Source: Variovorax paradoxus
GTDB taxonomy: Bacteria; Pseudomonadota; Gammaproteobacteria; Burkholderiales; Burkholderiaceae_C
DNA: 64,000 nucleotides
Assembly (NCBI RefSeq): GCF_024734665.1
Contig: NZ_CP102931.1
Span: 618,001 to 682,000, forward strand
Direction of reading: 5' to 3'
Position 1 is the first letter of the stretch. Each line of letters starts with the position of its first letter. The position numbers were made by a program, and so were the translations under genes. The notes beneath the pieces are model-generated. The model saw only the letters and a program-made list of their open reading frames with translations. It was not told the origin of the DNA and searched no databases. This document shows positions 16,941-25,981 of this stretch, one piece after another.

Positions 16941-17873
16941 TCAGATCGAATGGCCGAGCACCATCGCGACGCCGGGTTGCTTGTTCGGCCGAACGAAGCT
17001 GTCGCGTGTCAGGCGCCCCATCTTGATGGTGAGCGTGTGGGTGTTGAACCACTTGTCATAGAGCGCATTGATCTCGCCGCTGGCGTACAGCTGCGAGAGG
17101 CTCAGATCGACCGCCGCGAGCAACGCGGTGTCGCCCTTGCGCACCATCACGGCGTACGGTTCGACCGACAGCGCAAGCCTGCTCAGGCTGAGCGTATCGA
17201 TCCCCTTGTCGTTCGACACGAGGCCCTGCAGCAGCGAGTCATCCTGCGCAAATGCGCGCACCTTGCCTTCCTTCAGGGCCTTGTAGGCCTCGCCGTTGTT
17301 GTCGTAGGTGGTTAACTTCGCGTCACGCAGCTCACCGTCGGCGAGTTGCTTGAAAAGCTTCTCCGAGGTCGAACCCTTGGCCAGCGCGATCGGCATGTTC
17401 TTCAGGTCCTTCACCGTCTCCACGTGAAGGCTCTTGTTCGTCAGCACGCGCATCCCGGCGACGAAGAAGGTGTAGCTGAAGTCCACCTTCTCCTGGCGCG
17501 CCATCGTGTTGGTGGTCGAGCCGCACTCGAGGTCGATTTCGCCTGCGAGCAACTTCGGAATGCGCTCGGGGCCGGCCACGAGCTTGTACTGGACCTTGAT
17601 GTCGGGAAGCTTGAGCTCGCGCTTGATCTCTTCGACCGCGTGCAGGCACAGATCGATCGAATAGCCGACTGGCTGCTTCTGCGCATCGACGAACGAAAAG
17701 GGCGGCACGGCTTCGCGCACGCCGAGCACGATCGTGTGCGTTTCGCGGATCTTGCTCATCGTGTCGGCGGCCTGCGCCGGCAGTGCCGCCAGCGCCATCA
17801 GCACGGGGACCAGGGGAATCATTGCGGCATGCAGCAGCCGCAGGGGAAAAGGGAACATGGGGTACGACGCCAA
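16941..17873 (-). CDS. Amino-acid ABC transporter periplasmic binding protein (GltI-like)
   Basis: This is a 310-aa periplasmic solute-binding protein (family 3). A signal peptide (LVPVLMALAALPAQA) is followed by TIVLGVREAVPPFSF, PVGYSIDLC, and the family signature region ECGSTTNTMARQEKVDFSYTFF, which is like glutamate/aspartate-binding proteins. No permease or ATPase gene is adjacent, so it must share a transporter encoded elsewhere or act as a sensor partner. Start is taken at 17873; Met6 is possible. It lies 16 bp before gspD and may be cotranscribed. Confidence 0.82.
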   Translation of the reverse strand: MASYPMFPFPLRLLHAAMIPLVPVLMALAALPAQAADTMSKIRETHTIVLGVREAVPPFSFVDAQKQPVGYSIDLCLHAVEEIKRELKLPDIKVQYKLVAGPERIPKLLAGEIDLECGSTTNTMARQEKVDFSYTFFVAGMRVLTNKSLHVETVKDLKNMPIALAKGSTSEKLFKQLADGELRDAKLTTYDNNGEAYKALKEGKVRAFAQDDSLLQGLVSNDKGIDTLSLSRLALSVEPYAVMVRKGDTALLAAVDLSLSQLYASGEINALYDKWFNTHTLTIKMGRLTRDSFVRPNKQPGVAMVLGHSI

Positions 17874-18465
17874 CGGCGGTTTGAATTTCGATGTCGATCA
17901 CACGCCGTTGCTGTCTCGCCGACCCTCGGGGGTCGCGTTCGCATCCACCGCCCGGCATCGCTCGCAAGAGATTCGGTTCTTGCGAGCGATGCGGACCCCA
18001 TGTGTCATTCGGTAACCTTGCGCGCTGATTGTTTACTGAAACGTGTACCTTCCATTGGCATGAAAAATGGAATTCAGACGCTCGTTTTTCGAGTCAATCG
18101 CCACGTTCTGCCGGCGCTCGAGGGAGCCATGGTCGTTTCAGCTTTGTCCTGGACTTGCGACAACTCGCCCATCGGGTCAAAGACGCTCACGTTCCAGTAG
18201 GTCGGAACGTAGTCGTGCCCTGCCAGCGCAAGGGCATTGCCGATAACGATGTGCACTATATTTCTGAACGCTGATGACGAAAAAGGCCGAATCCAGACTG
18301 CTTTGTTGAGCCACTTCACTCGCAGCCACTGCACGGCGTATTCCCTGGCAGCGGGATAACCCGTACAAGCGAAGTTTGTGAAAGCTGCCTAATAGTTCAT
18401 GTTGCATTTGAAGGTGGGCAAAAAAGTGCACTTTCTTGCAGCTGACCCTAACTTGAAGGAGACAC
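17874..18465. other. Intergenic stretch without a recognisable gene
   Basis: About 590 bp of lower-GC sequence between the binding protein and the tannase-family gene. Several short frames exist on both strands, but none has a start with a Shine-Dalgarno site or a recognisable product. It must contain the tannase promoter; no operator stands out. Confidence 0.4.
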
Positions 18466-20328
18466 ATGAAAACTCATCAGCCTTTGGCAGTTTCCGCGAT
18501 CGTCGCAGCCGTTCTCGCCAGTGGGTGCGGTGGCGGCAGCAACAACAACGCATTTCCTTTCATCGGAGTCAGCAACCCGCCTGTAGCCACCGTGCCGCCC
18601 CCTTCAGGCTCTGCGGCGCTGACATGTGATGACACGCTAAAGGCGAATTTCAAGCCTGATGCCAGCACGAGCGTTGTTGCGGTCAAGTCTTTCAAGAAGG
18701 GAGACGCTCTCGTCCTGGGTGGTGCGGCGACGGCGACGACGCCGGTGGCTGCCAGTGACGTCTGCATGGTCAAGCTCAATGTGGGGCCCGGAAATCCTGG
18801 ACCCGAGGGCGCTCCTTCGACGTCGCCCGGCATCGGCATCGAGATCTGGCTGCCATCGAAAGCGGCCTGGAACTCGCGCGTTCATGCGTTGGGAGGCGGC
18901 GGCTGGCAAGGAGGCGCCGCCGGAAGTGCAACGGCGATTGCGAGTGCCGCAGCGGCCGACGTGGCGGGCAAAGAGGGCGCCGTTTCGTCGACCACGGATA
19001 CCGGGCATTCCTCGCTCGCGGGCGGCTCGTTCGCAATGAACCCGGATGGCACCATCAACAAGACGTTGTGGACCGACTTCGCCAGCCGAGGCATTCACGA
19101 ACAGGCCGTCAAGACGAAAGCGTTGGCAGCGGCCTACTACGGAACGCCGGCCAGGTACGCCTACTGGGAGGGCGGCTCGACGGGTGGACGCCAGGGGCTG
19201 AACCTGGCGCAGAACAACCCCACCGACTTCGACGGCATCATCGCCAACTATCCTGCCATCAACTGGAGCAGGTTCATCACTGCGGAGCTCTATCCGCAGA
19301 TCGTCTTCCAGCGTGACCTGGGTGGTGTTGCACCGACCCAGGCTCAGCAGGATCTGGTTTCCAACGCCGCCATTGCCGCATGCGATGTGGTGGCCGGCCA
19401 GCACCTGGGCTATGTGCTCGACCCCGCTTCTTGTACGTATGACCCGACGACAGATCTCACGGTTCTCTGCACATCCGACGGTGGAACGAACGCAACGAGC
19501 GCGTGCGTCACGAAAGCACAAGCCACGGCCATCAACAAGGTCTGGTACGGCATGACCGCCGATGGCTCGGCACCGTCGCCGTCGACCGACAACGGCTGGT
19601 CTGCGGCTTCGTCCTCCACGCTGCTTGGCTCCGCAAACCAGCGCTGGTACGGACTGAACCGCGGGGCTTCGCTGTATGGCGCCATGTTCGCTTCTTTTGG
19701 TCTGAACGGCCTGACCAGCCCGAATGGCGCATTCCCCATCGCGTCTGACCAGGTGGCGCTCGAGTTGCAGAACTCGACCATCGGCGACCCTTCGTTCGTG
19801 AATGCGACCGGCAACGGCCAATCGCTTTGGAAGCAACTGAGCTACGCGCAGTTGAGCAATGCCTACGATCGCGGCGTGACGCTGCAGCCGCAGTTCGGAA
19901 ACATCAACACCGACAACCCGGACCTCTCCGCGTTCAAGAATCGCGGCGGCAAGATGCTGACCTGGCATGGTCTGGCCGACGAGCTCATCATGGCGCAGGG
20001 GACGGTCAACTACTACAACAGCGTGGTCGCCAGGATCGGCGGGTTGAGCGATGTCCAAGGCTTCTATCGGCTCTATCTGGTGCCAGGTGCCGGCCACGGC
20101 GATCCGAACGGAACGTCCAACCCGACAGCGGAAGTTCCCTACTTCACGCCGACCCAGTTCTACGACGCGCTGACGGCGTGGGTGGAAAAAGGCACCGCTC
20201 CGGATGCCCTGACCCTGCAGGCCCTTGGCGGTGCAACATCGAAAACTCGTCCCATCTGCGTGTACCCGAAGAAAATCACTTACACCAGTGGCGACATCGG
20301 TTCAGCGGCAAGCTACACCTGCTCGTAG
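18466..20328 (+). CDS. Tannase/feruloyl esterase family lipoprotein
   Basis: This 620-aa alpha/beta hydrolase has a lipobox (LASGC, Cys21) and a good Shine-Dalgarno (GAAGGAG) before the ATG. Family features: GGGGWQGG oxyanion region (about 143), nucleophile in YWEGGSTGGRQG (Ser238), acid in HGLADELI (Asp505) and base in PGAGHGDPNG (His544). Family members cleave gallate or hydroxycinnamate esters, MHET, or plant phenolic esters. In most relatives the Ser is preceded and the His followed by cysteines that form a disulfide (CS-D-HC); here both are Gly. It is probably exported and anchored; the substrate is unknown. No linked transporter is seen. Confidence 0.82.
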   Translation: MKTHQPLAVSAIVAAVLASGCGGGSNNNAFPFIGVSNPPVATVPPPSGSAALTCDDTLKANFKPDASTSVVAVKSFKKGDALVLGGAATATTPVAASDVCMVKLNVGPGNPGPEGAPSTSPGIGIEIWLPSKAAWNSRVHALGGGGWQGGAAGSATAIASAAAADVAGKEGAVSSTTDTGHSSLAGGSFAMNPDGTINKTLWTDFASRGIHEQAVKTKALAAAYYGTPARYAYWEGGSTGGRQGLNLAQNNPTDFDGIIANYPAINWSRFITAELYPQIVFQRDLGGVAPTQAQQDLVSNAAIAACDVVAGQHLGYVLDPASCTYDPTTDLTVLCTSDGGTNATSACVTKAQATAINKVWYGMTADGSAPSPSTDNGWSAASSSTLLGSANQRWYGLNRGASLYGAMFASFGLNGLTSPNGAFPIASDQVALELQNSTIGDPSFVNATGNGQSLWKQLSYAQLSNAYDRGVTLQPQFGNINTDNPDLSAFKNRGGKMLTWHGLADELIMAQGTVNYYNSVVARIGGLSDVQGFYRLYLVPGAGHGDPNGTSNPTAEVPYFTPTQFYDALTAWVEKGTAPDALTLQALGGATSKTRPICVYPKKITYTSGDIGSAASYTCS

Positions 20329-20757
20329 TTGCGGCCACGGCCGGCGATTGTGGTGTGGCAGCCCGTGCGCGAACTTCGAGGCGCAGGGTGGTGGCTCCGA
20401 CAGCGCCGACGAAGGTCGTCTCCACAGCGGGTGGTCCGCCGGCGGGGGGCGGCCGGTTGCCAGGCTGCCGCACGCAATGGCCTCCTGCCAGCGCACCGCC
20501 GTGCGGCTCGCGGCCTGTGCGGGCGGACGCGCGGTCGCGTCGGGATGCGGAATTCAGAGGATGCCGGTGACTGTTGGCAGCTCCCGCAGGATCTTGTCCA
20601 GCGCGCCGTGGCGATCGAATGGCTTCTCTCGCGAGCTCTCGACGTGGTTTACGCGCGATTCAGGCCCGAATTGGCAAAGCGTGGCGCGACTGGAACGCCC
20701 GAATAGGGTGCTTCGGCTGGAAGAATTCCGGCAACGGGTATCTGAACAGGGGCTTTC
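20329..20757. other. Non-coding stretch between the tannase gene and tRNA-Arg
   Basis: About 430 bp with very GC-rich overlapping short frames on both strands, none with a convincing start. No integrase fragment and no direct repeat of the tRNA 3' end is visible, so I see no sign of an integrated element. Confidence 0.4.
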
Positions 20758-20832
20758 TGGTGCCTTCGACAGGAATCGAACCTGTATCTGAGTCTTAGGA
20801 GGACCCCGTTCTATCCATTGAACTACGAAGAC
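20758..20832 (-). tRNA. tRNA-Arg (anticodon CCU)
   Basis: Read on the minus strand, the acceptor arm GTCTTCG pairs with CGAAGGC. The D-arm, the anticodon loop CTCCTAA (anticodon CCT, codon AGG) and the T-arm with GGTTCGATTCC follow, and the CCA end is encoded (20758-20760). All stems pair well. Confidence 0.95.
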
Positions 20833-20950
20833 GGATGAGGGCGCAGGGAGGCAGGACCCCACTGCGCGCCGCGATTTTATAGGCTTAGCGATGACAGGAC
20901 GCGCAGGGCCCGCCAGCGCGGGCTAACCCGGATACGAAATCTTCGAAAAG

Positions 20951-20964
20951 TTGACCGCGATCAA
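20951..20964 (+). promoter_or_regulatory. Fnr-like box upstream of tctC
   Basis: TTGAC-CGCG-ATCAA is a hybrid of the local TTGAC-N4-GTCAA motif and the classical Fnr site. It is 98 bp before the tctC start codon. A weak -10-like CACCAT lies at 20987, the same spacing as at the other boxes. Probably bound by the Crp/Fnr protein encoded at 25220-25867. Confidence 0.55.
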
Positions 20965-21062
20965 GCAGGCGTGAATCAGTGGCGCGCACCATCGTGCCGG
21001 TCCGTATCTCTGCTCAGATCCAAGAACAAAAAAGAGCGAAACACTACACAGGAGACAACCTG

Positions 21063-22082
21063 ATGAAGAAGATCGCTTCGCTCGTTCTGGGTCGTACGAA
21101 GGTCGTTGCCGCGGCCGTTCTGGCGCTGGCAGCCACCACGCCCGCCCTCGCATGGGAACCCACCAAGCCGGTGGAGTTCGTGATACCCGCCGGCACCGGC
21201 GGCGGCGCCGACCAGATGGGGCGCCTGCTGCAGGGCATCGTCATCAAATACAAGCTGATGAAGGAGCCGCTGATCGTCGTCAACAAGTCGGGCGGCGCGG
21301 GCGCCGAGGGCTTTCTGGCGGTGAAGGAAGCCAAGGGCGACCCGCACAAGATCGTCATCTCGCTGTCGAACCTGTTCACCACGCCGATGGCTACGGGCGT
21401 GCCTTTCAACTGGAAGGACATGACGCCTGTCGCCATGCTGGCGCTCGACCAGTTCGTGCTGTGGACCAACGCGACCGAGCCCTACAAGAACGCCGGCGAG
21501 TACATCACCGCGGTGAAGACCGCGGGGCCGAGCAAGTTCAAGATGGCCGGCACGGGCTCGAAGCAGGAAGACCAGATCATCACCGTCGCGCTCGAGAAAG
21601 CCACCGGCACCAAGTTCATCTACGTGCCGTTCAAGGGCGGCGGCGAGGTGGCGGTGCAGCTGGTGGGCGGCCATGTGAATTCGACGGTGAACAACCCGAT
21701 CGAGGCGGTGGCGCAGTGGCGCGCGGGCAAGCTGCGCGCGCTGTGCGTGTTCGACGACGAGCGCATGCCGTTCAAGGCCAAGGTCACGGACACGCAGTCG
21801 TGGAACGACATCCCCACCTGCAAGGAAGCGGGCGTGCCGACCAAGTACACGATGCTGCGCGGCATCTTCATGCCGCCCGGCGTGACGCCCGATCAGCTCG
21901 CGTTCTACAAGGACCTGCTGGTCAAGGTGGCCGCCACGCCGGAGTGGAAGGAGTACATGGAGAAGGGCGCCTTCAACCCGACCTTCATGACCGGCGACGC
22001 TTTCGCGAAATGGCTCACGGAGGCCGAGGCCACGCACCGCACGCTGATGGCTGACGCGGGCTTCCTCGCGAGCAACAAGTAG
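21063..22082 (+). CDS. tctC: Tripartite tricarboxylate transporter substrate-binding protein (TctC/Bug family)
   Basis: This 339-aa periplasmic binding protein captures carboxylates for the TctAB membrane pair. Start ATG 21063 is chosen because AGGAGA precedes it and a typical signal peptide follows (VVAAAVLALAATTPALA). Bug-family features: PVEFVIPAGTGGGADQMGR, VVNKSGGAGAEGF, MAGTGSKQEDQI and a C-terminal FMTGDAFAKWL. It is the first gene of tctC-tctB-tctA-cytidylate-kinase-like/BON and has an Fnr-like box upstream. Given the neighbours, oxalate or another short dicarboxylate is a likely ligand, but this is inference. Confidence 0.88.
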   Translation: MKKIASLVLGRTKVVAAAVLALAATTPALAWEPTKPVEFVIPAGTGGGADQMGRLLQGIVIKYKLMKEPLIVVNKSGGAGAEGFLAVKEAKGDPHKIVISLSNLFTTPMATGVPFNWKDMTPVAMLALDQFVLWTNATEPYKNAGEYITAVKTAGPSKFKMAGTGSKQEDQIITVALEKATGTKFIYVPFKGGGEVAVQLVGGHVNSTVNNPIEAVAQWRAGKLRALCVFDDERMPFKAKVTDTQSWNDIPTCKEAGVPTKYTMLRGIFMPPGVTPDQLAFYKDLLVKVAATPEWKEYMEKGAFNPTFMTGDAFAKWLTEAEATHRTLMADAGFLASNK

Positions 22083-22206
22083 CCGACAGGCCGCGACGGC
22101 GGCACGCGCCGCGCGGCGCCGCCGGAATGTCGGCGGCCCGACGGACGGCGTGCGCGCCGCATCCGTCCCTTCTTTCTTTCTCACACACAACCACGATGGG
22201 GGCTCC

Positions 22207-22728
22207 ATGGAGCACGACGAAACATCCGAGGGCCCGGCGCGTTCGGGCATCTCCACCCACCTGGTCGAAGCGGCGGTGGCATTGGCGCTGCTGGTGATCG
22301 GCCTGGTGGTGGTCTTCGAGGCGCGCAAGTTGGGCGCGGGCTGGACCACCGACGGCCCCGGCGCAGGCTACTTTCCGTTCTTCATCGGCGTGATCATCAC
22401 GATCTCGGGCGCCGGCATCCTCTACCAGGCACTCCTCGGCAAGAGCCGCAACACCGCAGTGTTCGTCGATTCGGTGCAGCTCAAGCGCGTGCTGTCGGTG
22501 CTGGTGCCGGCCACGGTCTACGTGCTGGCGATCACCTTCCTCGGCATCTACCTGGCTTCGGCGATCTACATCGCGCTGTTCATGGTGGTGCTGGGCAAGT
22601 ACGCGTGGTTCAAGAGCGTGCTTGCCGCGCTGGCGGTCAACACGCTGTTCTTCTTCATGTTCGAGGTCTGGTTCAAGGTGCCGCTGTTCAAGGGCACTCT
22701 CGATCCGCTTCGATTCCTCGGCTACTGA
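22207..22728 (+). CDS. tctB: Tripartite tricarboxylate transporter small membrane subunit TctB
   Basis: This is a 173-aa inner-membrane protein with four predicted helices. Features: LVEAAVALALLVIGLVVVFEARKLG then GPGAGYFPFFIGVIITISG, the hallmark region of TctB. It pairs with TctA for uptake driven by an ion gradient. The start ATG 22207 gives the family length; the upstream 124 bp contain a GC-rich stem-loop (around 22095-22120) that may separate the high-level tctC message from the membrane genes. Confidence 0.85.
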   Translation: MEHDETSEGPARSGISTHLVEAAVALALLVIGLVVVFEARKLGAGWTTDGPGAGYFPFFIGVIITISGAGILYQALLGKSRNTAVFVDSVQLKRVLSVLVPATVYVLAITFLGIYLASAIYIALFMVVLGKYAWFKSVLAALAVNTLFFFMFEVWFKVPLFKGTLDPLRFLGY

Positions 22729-22752
22729 ACCTACTCACGGAGCACAAGCGAA

Positions 22753-24288
22753 ATGGAAGAAATCAGTGCCCTGATGCAGGGCTTTTCAGTGATCCTCACG
22801 CCGATGAACATCGGCCTGATGTTCGTCGGCATCATCCTCGGCGTGTTGATCGGCGTGCTGCCTGGCCTCGGCGGTGCCAACGGCGTGGCGATCCTGCTGC
22901 CGCTCACCTTCACGATGTCGCCGACCTCGGCCATCATCATGCTGTCGTGCATCTACTGGGGTGCACTGTTCGGCGGGGCCATCACCTCGATCCTGTTCAA
23001 CATCCCGGGCGAGCCATGGTCGGTGGCCACCACCTTCGACGGCTATCCAATGGCGCAGAACGGGCAGGCCGGCGCGGCACTCACGACGGCCTTCACATCG
23101 TCGTTCGTGGGCGCCTTTCTCGCGGTGGTGATGATCACCTTCCTCGCGCCGCTGGTCGCCAGGTTCGCGCTCAAGTTCGGCTCGCCCGAATTCTTCGCGG
23201 TGTACTTGCTGACCTTCTGCAGCTTCGTCGGCATGGGCAAAGGGTCGCCCTTCAAGATCCTGGCGTCGATGGCACTGGGCTTCGCACTTGCGAGCGTGGG
23301 CATGGACACCGTCACCGGCCAGCTGCGCCTGACCTTCGGCCAGCCCGAGCTGATGCGCGGCTTCGACTTTCTGATTGCGGTGATTGGCCTGTTCGGTATC
23401 GGCGAAATTCTCCTGTCGATGGAAGAGGGCCTCAAGTTCTCCGGCAAGAGCGCGAAGATCGATCCCAAGGTCGTGTGGCAAACGTGGAAGCAGCTGCCCA
23501 AATACTGGGTGACCTCCATCCGCAGCTCGCTCATCGGCATCTGGATGGGCATCACGCCCGGCGGCGCGACACCAGCCTCGTTCATGAGCTACGGACTTGC
23601 CAAGAAGATGTCGAAGAAGGGCGCCAAGTTCGGCACCGGCGAAATGGAAGGCGTGGTCGCACCCGAGACCGCCGCGCACGCCGCCGGCACCAGCGCGCTG
23701 CTGCCGATGCTGGCGCTGGGCATTCCCGGCTCGCCAACTGCTGCCGTGCTGCTGGGCGGCCTGCTGATCTGGGGCCTGCAGCCCGGTCCGCTGCTGTTCG
23801 TCGAGCAGAAAGACTTCGTCTGGGGCCTGATCGCCAGCATGTACCTCGGCAACATCGTCGGCCTGATCGTGGTGCTCAGCACCGTGCCGCTGTTCGCGTC
23901 GATCCTGCGCATTCCGTTTTCGATCATTGCGCCGGTGATCATCGTGATCTGCGCGATCGGCGCCTACACCGTGCACAACGCGATGCTCGACATCTGGTTC
24001 ATGCTCGGCTTCGGCGTGATGGGCTATCTCTTCAAGAAGCTCGACTTTCCGCTCGCGCCGCTGGTGCTTGCACTGGTGCTCGGCGACAAGGCCGAAGACT
24101 CGTTCCGCCAGGCCATGCTGGTGTCGCAGGGCGACGTCATGGTGATGTTCTCGAATCCGCTGGTCGGCGGCATCACCACGCTGGCGCTGGTGCTGCTGTT
24201 CTGGCCGCTGATCTCCAAGGCGCTGGCGCTGCTCAACAGAAAGCCGAAGAAGCCCGACGAGTTCGCGGTCGAACGGCCGGTGGACTGA
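22753..24288 (+). CDS. tctA: Tripartite tricarboxylate transporter large membrane subunit TctA
   Basis: This is a 511-aa integral membrane permease with about 10-12 helices. Conserved motifs: GVLPGLGGANGVAILLPLTF (about 36-55), ILFNIPGEPWSVATTFDGYPMA, and the second internal glycine loop GITPGGATPASFMSYGLAKK. Start has GGAG upstream. It is cotranscribed with tctC and tctB, and followed by the kinase-like/BON gene 22 bp later. With an OxlT homologue in the same cluster, the cell probably has two routes for the same or related substrates. Confidence 0.9.
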   Translation: MEEISALMQGFSVILTPMNIGLMFVGIILGVLIGVLPGLGGANGVAILLPLTFTMSPTSAIIMLSCIYWGALFGGAITSILFNIPGEPWSVATTFDGYPMAQNGQAGAALTTAFTSSFVGAFLAVVMITFLAPLVARFALKFGSPEFFAVYLLTFCSFVGMGKGSPFKILASMALGFALASVGMDTVTGQLRLTFGQPELMRGFDFLIAVIGLFGIGEILLSMEEGLKFSGKSAKIDPKVVWQTWKQLPKYWVTSIRSSLIGIWMGITPGGATPASFMSYGLAKKMSKKGAKFGTGEMEGVVAPETAAHAAGTSALLPMLALGIPGSPTAAVLLGGLLIWGLQPGPLLFVEQKDFVWGLIASMYLGNIVGLIVVLSTVPLFASILRIPFSIIAPVIIVICAIGAYTVHNAMLDIWFMLGFGVMGYLFKKLDFPLAPLVLALVLGDKAEDSFRQAMLVSQGDVMVMFSNPLVGGITTLALVLLFWPLISKALALLNRKPKKPDEFAVERPVD

Positions 24289-24310
24289 AACACAACGAGG
24301 AGCCAAAGAC

Positions 24311-25147
24311 ATGCCTGTGATCGCACTGACCCAGGAGATGGGTTCCCTCGCGAAAGACGTTTCGCTCAAACTTGCCGAAACGCTCGGCCTCGCCGTGATG
24401 CGCCACGAAGTCATCGAGCACGTGGCAGACCGCATGCAGGTCTCCACGAGCCTGATAGGCCGGCTGCGCGGCGGCAAGGCCGGCCTGGTGGAGCGCCTGA
24501 CCACCGACTCGCGCAGCGTGGCGCTCTACACCGCCGAGGAGCTGTTCGCGCTGGCCGACCGTGGCAATGTGGTGCTGCGCGGCTGGGGTGCCACCTGCCT
24601 GCTGCGGCCGGTGCCGCACGTGGTGTGCGTGCGCATCACGCGCTCGTTGAAGAAGCGCGTCGAGTGGCTGATGGGCGACCTCGAAACCGACGACGCCGAA
24701 TTCGCCGAAGCCGAGATCCGCCGCAGCGACCAAGCGCACGCCGCCCGCATGCACGCGCAGTTCGGCGTGACCTGGGGCGACCCGGTGCTCTACGACCTGG
24801 TGCTCAACACCGATCGTCTGTCGGTCGAGAGCTGTGTCGAGCAGATCCGGCTGATGGTGAGCCGCCCCGAGTTCGCAGAAACGCCCGCATCGCGTGCGCT
24901 GCTTGCCAACATGGCGCTGGAAGCACGTGTGCGCGCTGCGTTGAAGGAGCATGAGGCAACGCGCGACATCAACGTGACGATCACGGCGAACCAGGGCGAG
25001 GTGATGTTGCGCGGCATCGTGCTCAACAGTGACGAGCGGGCGCAGACCGAGGCAGTTGCGGCGGAGGTGTCTGGTGTCAGCGGGGTCCACAACCAGTTGA
25101 GGCTGATGGCCAGCACGCGGCGCTTTGCTTCGGCGAAGCAGACCTGA
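24311..25147 (+). CDS. Cytidylate-kinase-like protein fused to a BON domain
   Basis: This is a 278-aa two-part protein. Residues 1-200 match the cytidylate-kinase-like family (IALTQEMGSLAKDVSLKLAETLGL, then MRHEVIEHVADRM, LRGWGATCLL, and a C-terminal LNTDRLSVESCVEQI). The expected P-loop is degenerate (QEMGSLAKD rather than GxxGxGK), so NTP binding may be altered. Residues about 205-270 form a BON domain (VRAALKEHEATRDINVTITANQGEVMLRGIV, then VSGVSGVHNQLRL), a fold that binds lipids or small ligands. It is the last gene of the tct operon. A sensory or regulatory job is more likely than nucleotide metabolism; this is inference. Confidence 0.75.
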   Translation: MPVIALTQEMGSLAKDVSLKLAETLGLAVMRHEVIEHVADRMQVSTSLIGRLRGGKAGLVERLTTDSRSVALYTAEELFALADRGNVVLRGWGATCLLRPVPHVVCVRITRSLKKRVEWLMGDLETDDAEFAEAEIRRSDQAHAARMHAQFGVTWGDPVLYDLVLNTDRLSVESCVEQIRLMVSRPEFAETPASRALLANMALEARVRAALKEHEATRDINVTITANQGEVMLRGIVLNSDERAQTEAVAAEVSGVSGVHNQLRLMASTRRFASAKQT

Positions 25148-25174
25148 GCGCGAGGCTCCGAATTCCCGATTTGC

Positions 25175-25200
25175 TCCCTCTCCCGCAAGCGGGAGAGGGA
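25175..25200. terminator. Bidirectional stem-loop between two convergent genes
   Basis: TCCCTCTCCCGC-AA-GCGGGAGAGGGA is a perfect 12-bp inverted repeat with a 2-nt centre, placed between the convergent kinase-like/BON and crp genes. It probably ends both transcripts. Similar CTCCCTCTCCCGC palindromes are widespread intergenic repeats in proteobacteria, so it may also be a mobile repeat copy. Confidence 0.65.
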
Positions 25201-25219
25201 ACCAATCCCTCAGCCGTGC

Positions 25220-25867
25220 CTAAATCTTCCCCCGCTTCCTCAATCGACTAAGGGTTTCTGCTGAGAGATTCAGATACGAAGCCAGCTCCTTGCTCGGAAT
25301 CCTGTCCTCAAGCTCCGGATGCTTTCGGATGAACCGATGCACGCGCCCCGCCGCATCGAGCAAATGCAGCGTGATCGTGTGCGCCATGATCTCGCTCATG
25401 CCCCGCATCACCAGGAACTCGAACAGTTCCTTGGTTTCCGCATGTCGGTTCAAAAAGGCGATCCATTCCTTCAGCGGAAGGCTCGCCACCCGCGCCTTCG
25501 TCACGCAGACGATGCCGTAGGGCGTCGGCGTGCCCAGCCGCAGCGCGGCATAGCTCGTTTCCATGTCGTTCTCGTCGGCGAAGCGAAGGATCATTTCCTT
25601 GCCCTCCGGGTTGCTCACTACCCGCTTGAGGATGCCGTCGAGGATGAAGTATTGCTCCATCTCCCGCACCCCCTGGTGCAGCAGGAACTCGCCCTTGTTG
25701 CCGTCCACGATGACGAGATGGGTTTCCAGTTCGGCGCGGTCGGCTTCGCTCAGGTCCTTGAGAAGGATGTTCTGCCGGAGCTGGGCACGAATGATGTTTT
25801 TCTCCGGGTGGTTTTCCAACAACGTCATGGTCACCGTCTTGCTCGATTTTTTCGCTGCCGGCGCCAT
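25220..25867 (-). CDS. Crp/Fnr family transcriptional regulator, likely oxalate/formate regulator
   Basis: This 215-aa protein has a cyclic-nucleotide-binding-like jelly roll (about 30-140, with GNKGEFLLHQGVREMEQYFILDGILKRV) and a C-terminal helix-turn-helix. The recognition helix reads SAETLSRLRKRG; the E-x-x-S-R pattern is that of Fnr, which contacts TTGA half-sites. There is no N-terminal cysteine cluster, so it does not sense oxygen through an Fe-S centre as Fnr does. The domain lacks the cAMP-contacting RxS motif of Crp. The gene is divergent from oxc, and five TTGAC-N4-GTCAA-like boxes lie in this window. The effector is unknown. Met14 is an alternative start. Confidence 0.85.
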   Translation of the reverse strand: MAPAAKKSSKTVTMTLLENHPEKNIIRAQLRQNILLKDLSEADRAELETHLVIVDGNKGEFLLHQGVREMEQYFILDGILKRVVSNPEGKEMILRFADENDMETSYAALRLGTPTPYGIVCVTKARVASLPLKEWIAFLNRHAETKELFEFLVMRGMSEIMAHTITLHLLDAAGRVHRFIRKHPELEDRIPSKELASYLNLSAETLSRLRKRGKI

Positions 25868-25895
25868 TCATCGGGGCGCGCCGTTTTCGGGAAAG

Positions 25896-25938
25896 TTGAC
25901 CGAGGTCAACGGCCGAAAGCTTGAGCCCGAATCATAGT
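25896..25938 (+). promoter_or_regulatory. Fnr-like box and -10 element of the oxc promoter
   Basis: TTGAC-CGAG-GTCAA (25896-25909) is a perfect 5-4-5 inverted repeat. A -10-like CATAGT begins 30.5 bp after its centre, so the box would be centred close to -41.5, the class II activator position. The box also lies 28 bp from the crp start, suggesting autoregulation. Confidence 0.65.
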
Positions 25939-25981
25939 CTTGGCTCGGGCCTTGGCCATTCACCCATGCAGAAGGAGAGAC

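Noticed and set aside
18074-18334. 86-codon minus-strand frame upstream of the tannase gene
   Set aside because: No Shine-Dalgarno and no recognisable family; codon use is unlike that of neighbouring genes.
20329-20832. tRNA-Arg as the attachment site of a genomic island
   Set aside because: No integrase, no direct repeat of the tRNA 3' end and no change in gene type exactly at the tRNA were found, although the gene-poor stretch before it is suggestive.
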